Positions 21,786 through 35,437 of a DNA stretch of 64,000 nt are shown here, one piece after another. Where the stretch lies: NCBI RefSeq assembly GCF_000226115.1, contig NC_016462.1:2046001-2110000 (forward strand). The letters run 5' to 3'. This stretch comes from Thermothielavioides terrestris NRRL 8126. Taxonomy: Eukaryota > Ascomycota > Sordariomycetes > Sordariales > Chaetomiaceae. A program made the translations under genes and the position numbers. Position 1 is the stretch's first letter; every line of letters starts with the position of its first letter. The notes beneath the pieces were generated by a model that was given only the letters and a program-made list of their open reading frames with translations, searched no databases and was not told where the DNA came from.

Positions 21786-24312
21786 TCAATGTCGGACGCC
21801 GTTTAGCGATGGCCTTGGTCGGTCTCTCTCTCGGTCTCGCTCTCGGTCTCTGTCGCGATCCCGCTCCCGCTCCCGCTCCTTGTCTTTCTCCCGGTCCCTT
21901 TCCCGATCCTTGTCCTTCTCCTTCTCCCGCTCCCCCTTGAGATGCACCTCGGGCTGCCACCTGACAGACTCGCGGTCCGCCCAGCGTCGCATGACCGCAA
22001 GCACGGCAGCGACCGCGTCCTCGACCGAGGTCCACGGCCCGACGACCGTCCTCATCCTGGGGTCGTCCACCCGCTCCCACATCGCATTTGCCTCCTGCCA
22101 CATGGCCGCCCGGTTCCGGCTGTGCTTCGCCCACCGCGCGAAGCTGCCCGCCGCGGCCGCCGGGTCCATCGTGGCCAGCGCGTTGGTGATCTGTTCGAGG
22201 CACAGCACGTGCATCTGCACGGCTAGCGCTTTGAGCGCCTTGATGCCTTGCACCCGGCCGCGCAGCTCCGCCAGGTGCGGCAGCAGCGACTCCCACGCCG
22301 AGATATCGCACGCCTTGCGCTCGAGCGTGCGCGCCTGGTTGAGCGAGTGGAAGGCAACCATGTAGGCCAGCACCATCTCGAAGTGGAGGGCCGTGGCGCG
22401 GCGCTCATCCGCCGGCGCCATTCCGCCCGGACCGCCGCGGTCGCGGCAGAGATCGTCCCGGGCGTGCTTGAGCTTGCCGCCGAGGCGCTGATACTCGGCG
22501 TGGCGTTCCTTATATGATTCGGCCTGGGCGAGCGTCTTGGGATCAAGTGGCTCCGAGCGGGTTGGCGGCCGGTTATCGCCATTGCCCGGGGTGAGACCGG
22601 TCGTGGCCGCAGGCGTGTTCCCCTGCGACTGGCTGGATGCCACCCGGGACATAGCCGTGGCGGCGGCGGGTTTCAGCGGGGTCGCCGGTGCGGCTGGTCT
22701 GGCCGCAGCGACCTCCCCAGCTGTCTTTGTCCGCTTGGCAGTCTCCTGCGGGACGTCGTCGGCTGGCCGCGGCCGCTTCTTGGCTGGCGCAGGCAGAGGG
22801 GTGGCTTCTGCGCTCGTCGAGCGCTCCTTCTTCAGTGCGTCCTTCGCTGACTTCGATGGGAGGCTCAGGAGCTCTTTGGCCCTCTTTGCGTTGGCTTTCT
22901 TCAGTTTAAAGGTCACGATCTTTGAGGGCCTGGAAGGCTTCTCATCCGCCTCCACACCACGCACAGCCGGTGCAGCCACGATCGTCTTCCTCGCACCACC
23001 CGAAGAGTCCGCGGCCTGTTTGGGAGCCGGGCCAGGAACACTTTTGGAACCGGTCTGTGCCCGTTCCTTTATGGCAAGCGCCGCCTCAACGACAGGAGGC
23101 AGCGTCGGAGAGAGCAGTGGCGGGATCTTCGAGAACTTTTTTGCCTTTTTCGAGGGGGAAGGACCGTCCGCTTTCTCCTTTTCTGCCTTTGGTGCTTTCT
23201 CTGCCGGCTTCTTCGCAGGTTTAACGTCTTTTTCGGCCCTACCCTCGAACAGAGATGGGTGGAGAGGGGATAACAATTCCGGCAGGGTCGGCTTAGCCAG
23301 GGGCTCCGGCTTTCGGGGTGTCGCAGTACCGCTCCCTGACCGAGGTCTCGAGCCGTTGACCTGAATCGTTGATCTCGGAGACGCTGTGTTCTCTCGATCC
23401 TTGTCCAACGATGACGGCGCCAACCCGTTCGCTGTTGGATGTAACCTGCCGGTCTTTGCATCCCCTGGCGGCTTCTCTGCTTCCCCTGGCGGCTTCTCTG
23501 CTGCTTTTTCCCGGCTTCGGGGGGTTGCTGACTTCGGTGGCCGTGACTGATCGGCCTGGGTGCTAACAGCTTCGGCCTTGGTTCGCTTCTGTGGAGATGG
23601 GTTGCCGTCCGTATCTGCGCTTCGCTTACGACTCTCGGTCTCGGGCTGCGCATCTTCCTGGGACGGCTTGGATCTGTTGCGCGTGTCAGCGTTCTGCATT
23701 GCGTCCGGTGCCGGAGCGATTCCCGCCGTACCTCTCCCCGTTTGTCCCTGATGGCGGCTTTTCTAGCCGCGTGTCCCGCTGGCGGGGTGTTTCTGTCTTC
23801 TCGGCAGCCCTCACATCCTCCCTGGAAGGGTGCTCCTTGGACGGCGGTCGCTTCGCAGGCGCCGTGCCGTTCGTTTTGGCATCCACCTTCGCTGGTGCCT
23901 CGTTCGCTACCGGCGACTCCGATTTCTTTCTGTTGTGGTAGTCCATCAAGGAGAGCTTCTTCCTGGCCTCGCCCTTGGCGAGAATCTTGGCCGGCATCTG
24001 GGCCGGCTCGTCGCAGATCTCAAAGGCAGCGCGAGTCGTGAGGATACCGCGCTGCGCAGCGGATATGTATGTCATATACTGCAGCGGGGCGCTGGGCCCG
24101 GTAAACCACCACCCGTCGGGTCTTGGAAATTGGCGGTCGAAGGACAATGAAAGATGGTACGGGCGGTCTGGGAGGATGCGTTGGGCCAGTTTTTCTGCAT
24201 CCTTAGCCGCGCCATCCATCGTTTCTTTCATCGCTGGGACATCGGATCCGTCAAAGACAATGGTACCCCGCGCTCGTCGAATGATGTGGCTGAGCGTTTC
24301 TACAGCACACCG
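21786..24312 (-). CDS. Large basic nuclear-type protein with AF4/Ebp1-like C-terminal region; 5' end unresolved
   Basis: Exons 23732-24312 and 21786-23673 around a 58-bp intron (GTACGG..CAACAG with a GCTGAC branch site, phase 2). In-frame coding continues upstream of the first Met (24231) to an ATAG acceptor at 24313. N-terminal block: LSFDRQFPRPDGWWFTGPSA and KKLSLMDYHNRKK, a compact conserved-looking motif. A 400-residue Pro/Lys/Ser-rich disordered middle follows. Then comes an all-helical region (KLKHARDDLCRD, HFEMVLAYMVAFHSLNQAR, RNRAAMWQEANAMWERVDD), then a charged Arg/Asp/Glu/Lys dipeptide tail. The helical part resembles the C-terminal homology domain of AF4-type scaffold proteins, known in fission yeast from Ell-binding Ebp1; this assignment is tentative. 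The true first exon probably lies in 24313-24470 but its splice sites are unclear. Confidence 0.6.
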
Positions 24313-26385
24313 CTATGGGGGGGGAGCGTCGGCAAACTGTCGAAGAGCAGCAAAAACGCGAGTTTAGAACTTTCAAAGTTCAAACAGCTATGCCCGATGG
24401 TCGGAAAAGCAGTCGTAGTTGGCACGTCGGAAAACAGCTCGAGCTCGCGTAAGTCGCCTACAAAGAAGAGTCGCAAATGAAGTTAGCGCCGGTCCTAGAA
24501 AATGCAATCGACCACCGGCACAACGCCTAGCCAGCGAGCGTTTGGCGACTAGAAGGGGAGGGGCAATTGCGCGACTGACGCAACACCAACACCGACCGCA
24601 ACATGGCGCGGCGGTGCGGATGCTCCACGTACCCAAACACACAAACGCAGCTGCGCCCGCAGCAAGCTTCCCCAGGGCCGCCAGGGACAGCCAAAGCGGG
24701 GTGCAAGGCTTGCAACCGGCGTTGCGGTGCTGGGATCGCCCTTCTCCCACCGCGCTTATCCCGACCTCCAACAAGCAGCGACCTTATCTTCGCGGGCGGG
24801 ACACGGGCGCATCTCTCGGGGCGCGGACTCGGCCGTGAGGCTCCGGGGGTGCCCGCGTGCGGTGGCAGCAAATCAATCGGCGGCAGGAAAGGGACTGCTT
24901 TTCGGTCGGCGAGTCGAGATGCGACGCTGCCGGAAGCCGGCGTGTTTCGCGTGGGATCGGAAGGCGCAGGGCTCCGGAGGCGGTGATGTTGCAGGGTCGG
25001 GTGTGGTAGTGGTTTGGTGTGCAGGATGCCGAGGGTGGGACTGCCGGGCGCGGGCAGTGGAGCGACTGGGGTGCTGGCGGGCGGGCACCCACGGGTGGGC
25101 ACCCACTGCGCTTAAAGGTGGGTCCACCGGCTTGCGGGCTGCAGATGATTTCCCAACGCAAGTCGCTTGGCTTGGCCACCTGGCGCTGGTTTCGGCGTTA
25201 CACACACTCGCCAGCACGATTCGCTCGTAATTCGAAATACCGACCTCAGTCTTTTCATCATCGTCTGGTTTCTCGATTTCGCCCGGTTTGTACCTACGTT
25301 GGCAGCGGGAGCGTGAACAAAAGCCATGACAGCTTAGGTAGGTACACTCTGGCGATTCCAGTCTTCCCAGCTACAAGCGGCTTCAAAACCTGAGAGGCCA
25401 TTCCGTGATATGACGGCGCATCACCAGACCATTAGAGACAGGAAATGGAGCGATTGAAGGATAAGAAATGCGACACGTAGCGAAACCGCCAGAGCCTGGC
25501 AGCCACGACCGACACGGATGTATCTAGAAACCCAGAACACCGCCCCGCGCCAACTCACCAGCTCTTTTGCAGCTCCTCGCCGAGGCAAGAGAAAGGGAAA
25601 ACAACTAGAGAAGAGTACTCCGGGAATAAGAGAGTAAAAGGAACCACAGACGTAAGGAGATCTTTAAGCGGAGATGTGAAGTACAACCTAAGCTCGTCAA
25701 CAGAAAACGGGCGGTCCGGCAGAAGAAGGCTAAGCTTCATGGTTCTCACGAGGAGCGACCGCACAGGGTGCTGCTGCAAACACAAGAAGAAGCTTTCTAC
25801 CACTTGCACTGTGTAGTCCGCGAGATTCTGCAAGTGGAAGCAGTTGTTGGAGACATGCTACCCAAAAACAAGCAAGCACCCAAGGTAGTATGTATATATC
25901 TGCTGCGCCTGATACGGGAACGCTGCGCTCGGCTCCTCCTTGCGGGATGTTCTTGGATAGGTTCGCTGATCATTTGCTGAACATGAAAGCTTCCCCCTGT
26001 GCCCTTTTACCCCACTCCGCAAGCCACGTGGGCGGGAGGCTGCAAAGAGCAGGGTAACCCTGCTAGGACAGAGCCCGCACTTTTGCATTGTTCCATCTCA
26101 TCTCAAAGTGCACTTCAGCATTAGCAGCACCTAGGTAGGTTAGTAGCGTATATATAACTTAAAGTCCATACTAAGCACTATAGTAAGAGAATAGAGAGTA
26201 TAAACTAAATCATACGCTAGGAGGAAGTATTCCCACTCTCGACCTAGGTCATTAAAAGATTATACTCGCTACAGTAAGCTCACTCTTCTAAAAGCAAGAT
26301 GCTCGTGCCCAACAATTCCAACCCCTAACATGAGAATGGCGAGAATGGCGAGAATGGAGCTCAATCAGTAACAACAAGTCCATTC
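24313..26385. other. Probable 5' exon of the gene above, then intergenic
   Basis: On the minus strand 24330-24450 reads as protein-like sequence (DLRELELFSDVPTTTAF onward) but is cut from the next exon by a C8 tract and an in-frame TAG. From 24480 to 25200 the DNA is very GC-rich without a convincing gene. From about 26110 to 26330 it turns AT-rich and TpA-rich, like a mutated repeat remnant. GAGAATGGC is repeated near 26330-26356. Confidence 0.45.
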
Positions 26386-28468
26386 CTAACCCGCGCCGTT
26401 TGTCGCTGGGTGCTCTGCACCGTTCAGCTCAAAGTCTGCCCTCTTCCGCTTCTGCCCGATGCCATTGCCGCAGAGTTCGTTGTGCCCTACAAGGAAGCGC
26501 CCGTTGACGCTCGACGTCGAGCCCTCACCCTTGCCCTCGAGGCTATCAATGCGAGAGACCAGATGATCGACAAGCGTTTTCAAACTGTCGAAGTCGGCGG
26601 CGAGTTGCCGGGCGTTCGGGTACACCATGACCTGCTCGAGGTGGCCGATGATGTGCTCTGCTAATGCCTTCGTCGACAGATTGCCAAACTGCGAGTCTAA
26701 GACCAAGATTTGGTGTCGAACTGATTCCAGTTCTCCGTTGACGCTCTGAGCGCTTGCGACGTCCTTTTTAACGCGGTTGACTTGCTCCGACAGCCTGCTA
26801 TACTCCTGGGTGAGGCGCTCGACTTCGGCCTTAGTCGAATCGAAGTCGCCTTTGATCGAGACGACGTCCGCGTTAGTTGATTCACCCGTTGCGAAGCCTC
26901 CCATAGCGCCGAGGCGGCTGCTGCTCGGGGAGACATCTTCCAACGCTCTGATTCGGCCTCCTTGGTCCGCGATCGTCTTCTGAATCTCGTCGACCGTGTG
27001 TCGCAATTGGTCGACCATCCCGCCAGTGAGCGTCACCATCCTCGACACCATTTGTTGGACTTTGTCACTCAAGGCCTTCATCTGGGGTTGCACTCCCTGC
27101 AACTGCCTCTCCAGAGGGGGGAACCTCAAGGACATATCGGCTAGGCCTATTAAGTCTTGCAGATCGAGGTCGGAGAATTTTGTCTCGAGGCCATTGACCA
27201 CTTGAGCTTGGTCGTTTACTTTCTTAGAGCATTCCTCTACGCTGGTGCGTAGGGAAACCGTCTCCTCGGTGTGCTGGGTGAACTGTCCAATGAGTTGGTC
27301 GACCCGTTCCGACAGATCCGAGATATTGGATTGCAGCGCCGATATCTCGCCGTTTGAGACTGCATTGGAGCTCGTAACCCTCTGTGCTAGGAGCTGTTCA
27401 CCAACCGCTCTTCTCACTTCGTCCTCGTGTTTGGAAAGCTGAGACCGAATTTCGTTTTGTTGAGACTGGTGTTGCTTCGCGCACCGCTCTTCGAACTCCA
27501 GCCGTATCGACTGGAGTTGCTGTTGCATCTCCTCCTTCATTTCGTCTTTAATGGTGCGCATTCTCCTCATCTCTTCCTTCATGCCCTCCAATTCTTGCCT
27601 CCATGTTGCACGCTCGGCCTCGAAAGCATTCTTTTCTTGGGAATGTTCCGCCTCGATCCGCCGGATCTTGGTCTTCAGCTCGCTTATTTCCTCTGCTTGC
27701 TTCTTGGAGACTTCGCAGAGGTGCGGAGAAGTCGATGAGACAGCTGCCTGGTTGTCGGGTTCCCTAACCTGCGCCAGCCGGTCGAAAACGGTATGCGCAA
27801 TCATTGCAAGTGTACCGTCTACTTCCTCCTGGGCTTTTTTGATCTGGGCAGTCAATGCCTGCACTAGCTCGGTATATCTGAGCCTATGCATGTTCTGGAT
27901 CTCAGGGACCGAGGGGAATTCGGCATGCTTCACTCTCGACCTCTCGTACTCGGCTTGCCTCTGCTTTGCAACTTTCTCGAGAGGATCCAGCTCGGCCTTG
28001 AGGCGGGCCAGCTCGGTGACCGCTACATCATGTTTTTTGTATAGAATAACGAATCTCTCGCGTACGCTGATCCCGTCGAGGCCGCCACCATCGGTCGGTG
28101 ACCGAGACGCCGACACTAAAGAGAAGAGCCGTCAGTAGGGCTAAAACTTCAAGGGGAAAAGGGGGTCAAAGGGCGATGCAGTAAAGGCAGTACATACATG
28201 TCCTGCTGCTGCTGCCATGTTCAGGTCGAGGGGGAATGGCTGGGGAGTTGGGCTTGGCAGCATTTGCTGAAGGATGGTTGTGGGGCGAGTCGGGTGGGTT
28301 ACGCCGCTCCCTTGCAGAGTTATCCGTGTCCCGGCGGCGTCTTTCGTCCTTGTAAGCATCAGAACCTGGCTTCGAGTAGCTGTCGTGGCGGCGATCTCGA
28401 GGGTCTGAGCCACGACGGTCATCGCCGCTGGAACGTCGGGGGTAGGCGTCGGCGGATCTGTGCGACAT
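26386..28468 (-). CDS. Long coiled-coil protein, uncharacterised
   Basis: Exons 28198-28468 and 26386-28115 around an 82-bp intron (GTATGT..CTTTAG, phase 1) give about 666 residues. The first exon is Arg/Ser/Asp-rich and disordered (MSHRSADAYPRRSSGDDRRG). The second begins LSASRSPTDGGG, then a conserved-looking block SVRERFVILYKKHDVAVTEL, and from there to the end is almost entirely heptad-patterned (long E/K/Q-rich helices, for example KKQAEEISELKTKIRRIEAE, and later repeated LSERVDQLIGQ / LSDKVQQMVSR units). The C-terminus is KRKRADFELNG, a likely NLS. No enzymatic domain. Kinetochore, spindle-pole or nuclear scaffold roles would fit, but I do not recognise the family. Confidence 0.75.
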
Positions 28469-29402
28469 GGCGAAGTGTTCCGCAGGCCAGAACAGAAACG
28501 CGCTGTCAATCTGGAACAGGGCTTTCGAACGTGCCACAGGAAGGCCGGTGTGCCATGAATACGACGGAATGCGCTAACTACCTGCGGAGCACACCGCAGG
28601 CGCAGTCAAGTCTCCAAGTGAGGAGGCAAACCGATGTATCAGTGACGGATGAAATTTCAGAGGAAAACACGACACAAAGACTGGTTCAAAGGGCACAACT
28701 GCATCAACAAATGCCCATTCGAATGCTTGTTGCCGCGCTCGCGCTCTGGCCCCCGCGCTCCCGCTGAAGTCGTGTCGGTGAGAGACTGAAGGGGCGACCC
28801 CACACCGCGCCTGGCTGGTTGGGCCGCCGGGTGCGGGCGAATACCACAGTAGGTGACTTGGGTAACGTTATCTGCACAGGGTCGTGGCTGCCGAAGATCA
28901 GAACGTGCCTTTGGTCCAAAAATGATCGGCAGGCTTCAGATTTGGAATGAGATTGATAAAAGAGCTGGGCATGGCTGCAGCGCGAGAGAATTGGGGAGAT
29001 AACTGGAGATCGGACTGTGACTTAGTTGCTAGGAGCTGAGCTGAGGTGTGTATTGGCTGGCCATTTTTTTCTGCCGTGCATGAAGCTGCGAGGCGACGTG
29101 GGCGGTTGACAACGGAGGAAGGTGCAGTGGACCATGTGTCTTTTAGGGCTCTCGCACTGGGCTTGAGGAGCTGGGACAACCACCAACCAACCATCAACCA
29201 ACCAACTGATCAATTTAAGCCTTTCTGCCGCCGTTCTTTAGTTCACAAGTTAGCGTAATCCGTGCCTTACCTACCTAAGTGGCGCATACCATTATGGTAT
29301 CTGTAGTTCTTCAGGTCGTTAACTGCTCCAGTAAGTCATTGCGTGGACAGTGCAGAATGCACAGTACACTGGCTTAGAGAGAGAATTGCGCGACAACGGT
29401 CG
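28469..29402. other. Intergenic
   Basis: Upstream region of the coiled-coil gene and flank of the MITE. Contains an AACC-type tetranucleotide run at about 29180-29205. No gene supported. Confidence 0.5.
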
Positions 29403-29803
29403 ACGTTAAAGAGGTCCCGCCAAGACTAATTTCGGAGACTGCCGCTTACAAGTATTTACAATCGCCACGGGGTAAGCGGGGCCACAACGACTTCGAGCAA
29501 CATCAACAACGAACAATCGCAAAGACTCGTCGCAACAACTTTATACAGCTTCACGAAACCTCAACCAAATCGAAAAAAAAGAAAAGGAGGATAACCCGCA
29601 CCCTAACCTTAACTCGTATCCTAACCTTAACCCGAATCCTAACTAGCGGGGGGCTAGCGCCGCCCCCCGTACCCCCGGCGAACTAACCGCTTAAACGCCT
29701 TGGCGATAGTGCAAACGCCTTGGCGATCGGGGTTGCGTAAAAACGTTGTAAAAACATTGCCGACAATTGGCCGAAATTAGTCTTGGCGGGACCTCTTTAA
29801 CGT
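29403..29803. mobile_element. MITE-like element with 33-bp terminal inverted repeats
   Basis: The left end 29403-29435 (ACGTTAAAGAGGTCCCGCCA..) is the exact inverted complement of 29771-29803. The 401-bp element has no coding capacity. Its middle holds telomere-like CCTAACCTTAAC repeats (29600-29645) and a GC palindrome (CGGGGGGC..GCCCCCCG, about 29647-29673). The ends include TTAA, so the target duplication cannot be separated from the palindromic terminus; TA or TTAA are both possible. Presumably mobilised by a transposase elsewhere in the genome. Confidence 0.85.
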
Positions 29804-31925
<2,122 letters not shown>

Positions 31926-32138
31926 GCTCAAGTGCGCAAGTGATCTTCGGTTGCGGGCGTTTTGGGGGCTTGGTAAAATCGGTTGGCTGACTGGGAGTCG
32001 GGTGGGCTTTGATTTCACGATGTACAGTAAGCAGTTCTGCTTCCATATAGATGCGGCAAGAGACTCGCGGTTGGCGAACCCGCGCCACCTTGTCCTTGCT
32101 AAAGCCATCATGATGCAACCTGGGGCGGTGTTCTTGCT

Positions 32139-33587
32139 CTACACAAAAGTCGCAACCCTCGTCCATCCGCCCTCCTCCCCAGCCCGTCGGAACTCGACGC
32201 CCTCGCCAAAGTAGCCGGCATCCTGCCACGCCTTCATCGTCGGCCCGTCAAACGGGCCTTGCTTCGTGCCGCCGTCGCGTCCGTCAGTCCAGCGGAACTC
32301 CCACATTTTCCCCTCCCTTGTTCCGCCCTCCTCCCCGTCCTCATCCGGCTCAGGAGGTTCAACCCAGGCTTCGCCGGTCTCGTTGCGATACTCCCTAATG
32401 AGGCGCTCCCGTTCGAAATCGTATATGTTGGGGAAGTCTCTCTGCATCAGTTTGTCTGCGGCGTCGGCAATGGCATCGATAGCCTCCTTGATTTTTGTCT
32501 GTTTTGGATCTTCAGGTTCCTTTTCCGCATCGATATCCATGGCATCCCCGCTGCTGTTGCCGTTCTTGGCCTTCTTTTGCTTCCACTTGGGCACATTTTT
32601 GTGCTTGGGCTTTGTCTGGCCCTTTCTAAGCCTCGCCAGCGCATCAAGCGCCGTCTCGCCCGGTTCCAGCCTGAGAATAAGCGACTTCAGCAGATCGGCC
32701 GTCAGTATGCTGTCATCTTCCCGTTGCCGCCTGCGAAGCTCGGCTTCTCGCTTCTCGTGTGCTGCCGCGGCCTTTTTCATCTCCTTCTTGCTGATGCCCT
32801 CCAGCCAGCGGTCGTGCACGGCGTCGGCATCGATCGCCTTGCGGATGTAGTTGCCGGCCTCGTCGAACGCGCCTTCTTCCTGCTCCGCCCGCATATTGAA
32901 GGCGTCGATCTTGGGCGCGTGCTTCTTGAGGCCACCCAAGCCGACTTCCTCGTCCACGCCCTCTTCAGCGATGGCGGCGGCGACGGCTTCTTCGTCGTCA
33001 TCGTCGTCGTCATCGCTCTCTTCCTTGTCGTCTAGCCGTATCGCGCTGCGGCTCTTGCTGGTGCTTTCTTGTCCTTCAATATCCTTGTCTTCGAGGAATC
33101 GGACATCCTTGTCCTTCTTTCCTGACTTGCTGCTGTCGGCAGGTGTGTTTTCGCCGGCATCGAAGTCCCCAAACATGTCCACTTCTTCGTCTTCAACGCC
33201 GCCTGCGCCGCCGCCAACGGTGGTCTTGGAGTTGTAATTGTCCATCACCTCGGCCAAGTCGACATCCTCAGCTTCTCGGCCCTTCTTGCCCCTCGCCTCG
33301 GCCCTGGCGTTGAAGTTCTCATTTTCGGAATCCGAATCGTAGCCCTCAATGTTCACCGCGCCGCGCTTCGTTGCCCGCCCGGATCTGCCAATGACGTCTG
33401 CGCGGAGGACGTCGTCGTTCTCGTCCTCGTCGTCCCCCGCGCTTGGCGCTAGTGCTGATGGGTTGCGGAGATCGAACTTCACTTTCTTCGACGTGGGGCC
33501 ATCCTCGTCGCGGTCTTCGCCGTGATGCACGCGCGCAAAGACCTCTCCGGCCCGTTTTGGACGCGCAGCTGAGAATCTAGATGCCAT
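32139..33587 (-). CDS. LIN1: Lin1/CD2BP2-type GYF-domain protein, U5 snRNP assembly factor
   Basis: Single-exon gene, 482 residues. N-terminal MASRFSAARPKRAGEVFARV, then long acidic, disordered stretches (DDEDENDDVL, DDDDDDDEEAVAAA), the conserved FNMRAEQEEGAFDEAGNYIR block and DRWLEGISKKEM that mark CD2BP2/Lin1 proteins, and a C-terminal GYF domain at about residues 428-482: WEFRW, KQGPFDGPTMKAW, then GYF. The GYF fold binds Pro-rich ligands of the U5 component Prp8/Prp6-type partners; CD2BP2 accompanies U5 snRNP during assembly and is absent from the tri-snRNP. The gene converges on RVB2 with 213 bp between stops. Confidence 0.92.
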   Translation of the reverse strand: MASRFSAARPKRAGEVFARVHHGEDRDEDGPTSKKVKFDLRNPSALAPSAGDDEDENDDVLRADVIGRSGRATKRGAVNIEGYDSDSENENFNARAEARGKKGREAEDVDLAEVMDNYNSKTTVGGGAGGVEDEEVDMFGDFDAGENTPADSSKSGKKDKDVRFLEDKDIEGQESTSKSRSAIRLDDKEESDDDDDDDEEAVAAAIAEEGVDEEVGLGGLKKHAPKIDAFNMRAEQEEGAFDEAGNYIRKAIDADAVHDRWLEGISKKEMKKAAAAHEKREAELRRRQREDDSILTADLLKSLILRLEPGETALDALARLRKGQTKPKHKNVPKWKQKKAKNGNSSGDAMDIDAEKEPEDPKQTKIKEAIDAIADAADKLMQRDFPNIYDFERERLIREYRNETGEAWVEPPEPDEDGEEGGTREGKMWEFRWTDGRDGGTKQGPFDGPTMKAWQDAGYFGEGVEFRRAGEEGGWTRVATFV

Positions 33588-34206
33588 GGTGTTGCGATAA
33601 TTGTACAGGTGATGCGCATGCCGAAGCCAACGAACGAACGAGCCTTCGATGGCCGTTTACGCGCGGAGCACGGAGTACCGTACCTCCTTAAAGAAGCTTC
33701 AAGGTTTGACGTCAGTATAGACCGGGACCCACCGACTGTGGCTGCAGTGGGTCTCAGAGACCTTGAGAACACCAGCAACGTTCCAGCAGAAAGCACAGCA
33801 GTGACATATAGAGTACCTGGCAGCAGGAAAGGGAATGGAAGGAACGAAACGATCAAGAGTGAGTGAGATGATCGCAATGCATTTCGCGGTCAACCGGACT
33901 TGCCCTCGCACACAGTGCTCTCGCCACAGCGCCACTACCTGTTAACATGAGTGGAAGGTCCAGGTCCAGTACGGAGCACATTACAGAAGTTCCTGGTACA
34001 GTACCTAGGGTACCCTGTAGCACCCCGCGTTGGTGTCATCGTCCTGCTGCCTTACAGCAGAGTGCTCTTTCAACTTCAAAAAGCTCAACCACCACAAACA
34101 CCGTGGCCCATAAATCTGTCTCCCGACCACATCAGAGCCTTTTGCTCGCAACTTACTCTGACCTGCGACCACAGTCACTCCCTCAGACTCCCACGCCGCA
34201 AGCACG
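33588..34206. other. Divergent promoter of LIN1 and UFD1
   Basis: 619 bp between the two start codons. It contains several short palindromic TACAGTACCTAGGGTACC-like stretches near 33993-34015. No gene. Confidence 0.5.
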
Positions 34207-35437
34207 ATGGTGAGGACCGGTCCCTGCATGCTTCCCCTGTATGCGACCCCTCCAAAGTCGCCTTGCTGATGTGTCGCACGCATAGTTCAACCCGTGGGGT
34301 TCCGTCGGCGCTGATTACCGTGGGAGCCTCCGAGCTCCCCGAGCGCAGCGTTTCGATGAGTACTACCGCTGCTACCCTTTGATTATGGCGCCAGGTGCCG
34401 AGCGCCCCGAGCTCAACTACGGATCCAAGATCTTCCTTCCGCCATCTGCCCTCGATAAGGTGTCGAGGCTGCACGTTCAGTGGCCCATCATGCTGGAACT
34501 GATCAACGGGGCGACGGGCAAACACACACATGCAGGCGTGTTGGAGTTCGTGGCGGAGGAGGGCAGAGCATACATTCCGCAGTGGGTACGTCGGCACCGT
34601 CGCACCTTTGATCTTGGCTCCGGAGGTATTGACCATCGGCAGATGATGCAAACGCTCCAACTGGACGTGGGCGACATGATCCAAGTCAAGACCACTTCCC
34701 TCGAGCTTGCGAAGTTGGTCAAATTGCAACCACAATCTGTCAACTTCCTGGAAATCACCGACCCGCGCGCCGTTCTAGAGAAGGCCTTCCGCAACTTTGC
34801 AGCCCTGACCAAAGGCGACGTCTTCAATTTCGAGTACAACGATGAAGTCTATGATGTGGCCGTTCTGGATGTGAAGCCCGAAACAGAGAAGATGGGCGTC
34901 AGCATGATCGAGACCGATGTCAGCGTCGAGTTTGCTCCGCCAGTAGGCTACGTCGAGCCTGAGAGAGTGCAACGCGACAGCGGCACCAGCACACCGCGCA
35001 GTGCGCGAGGCGCGGGCGCCGGCGTGCCTCTCGGCGGCTTACTCTACAATCAGGGCACCATGGCGCAAGCGATTAACTACGACGCCATCGCCCCTGGCGC
35101 CACCACAGCGTCAGCAGGCAACTTCCTCGGGGAAGGCCAACGGCTGAGCTCAAAGAAGGGCGGCAAGGCTACGGCCAAGCCGGCAACGACCGTGGCTGGT
35201 ACGTCAGGGGACGCCAAGGAAGTTGCGCTTCCTAGGCGGCGGAACGATGGCCCCGCACCGCTGCGTTTACCGCCAAACAAGCTTTTCCTGGGGTACAAGA
35301 TCAAGCCGGTCAAGACAGCCGAGGACAAGGAGCGCGAGGCCACAAGTGCAAAGCAACCGCATTTTGCTGGCCAGGGGCAAACATTGAGGGGTGCTGTGAA
35401 GAGGAAGGGCGATGGCGATGGCCAAACCAGCAAATGA
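34207..35437 (+). CDS. UFD1: Ubiquitin fusion degradation protein Ufd1
   Basis: Partner of Npl4 on the Cdc48/p97 AAA ATPase, extracting ubiquitinated substrates in ERAD and chromatin. The coding start is a lone ATG (34207-34209) followed at once by donor GTGAGG; the intron ends CGCATAG at 34285 and exon 2 is 34286-35437, giving 384 residues. The junction gives MFNPWGSVGADYRG, then QRFDEYYRCYPL, exactly the usual Ufd1 N-terminus. The double-psi-barrel UT3 domain follows (NYGSKIFLPPSALDKVSRL, GVLEFVAEEGRAYIPQW, VNFLEITDPRAVLE). Two SHP-box Cdc48-binding motifs, FLGEGQRL and FAGQGQTLRG, are in the C-terminal half. Length and motifs are normal; the ATG-only coding exon is the odd point. Confidence 0.95.

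Noticed and set aside
24603..24986. Plus-strand frame with CRRC/C-x2-C motifs suggesting a zinc cluster
   Set aside because: GC-rich sequence with open frames on both strands; cysteine spacing does not match Zn2Cys6 fingers.
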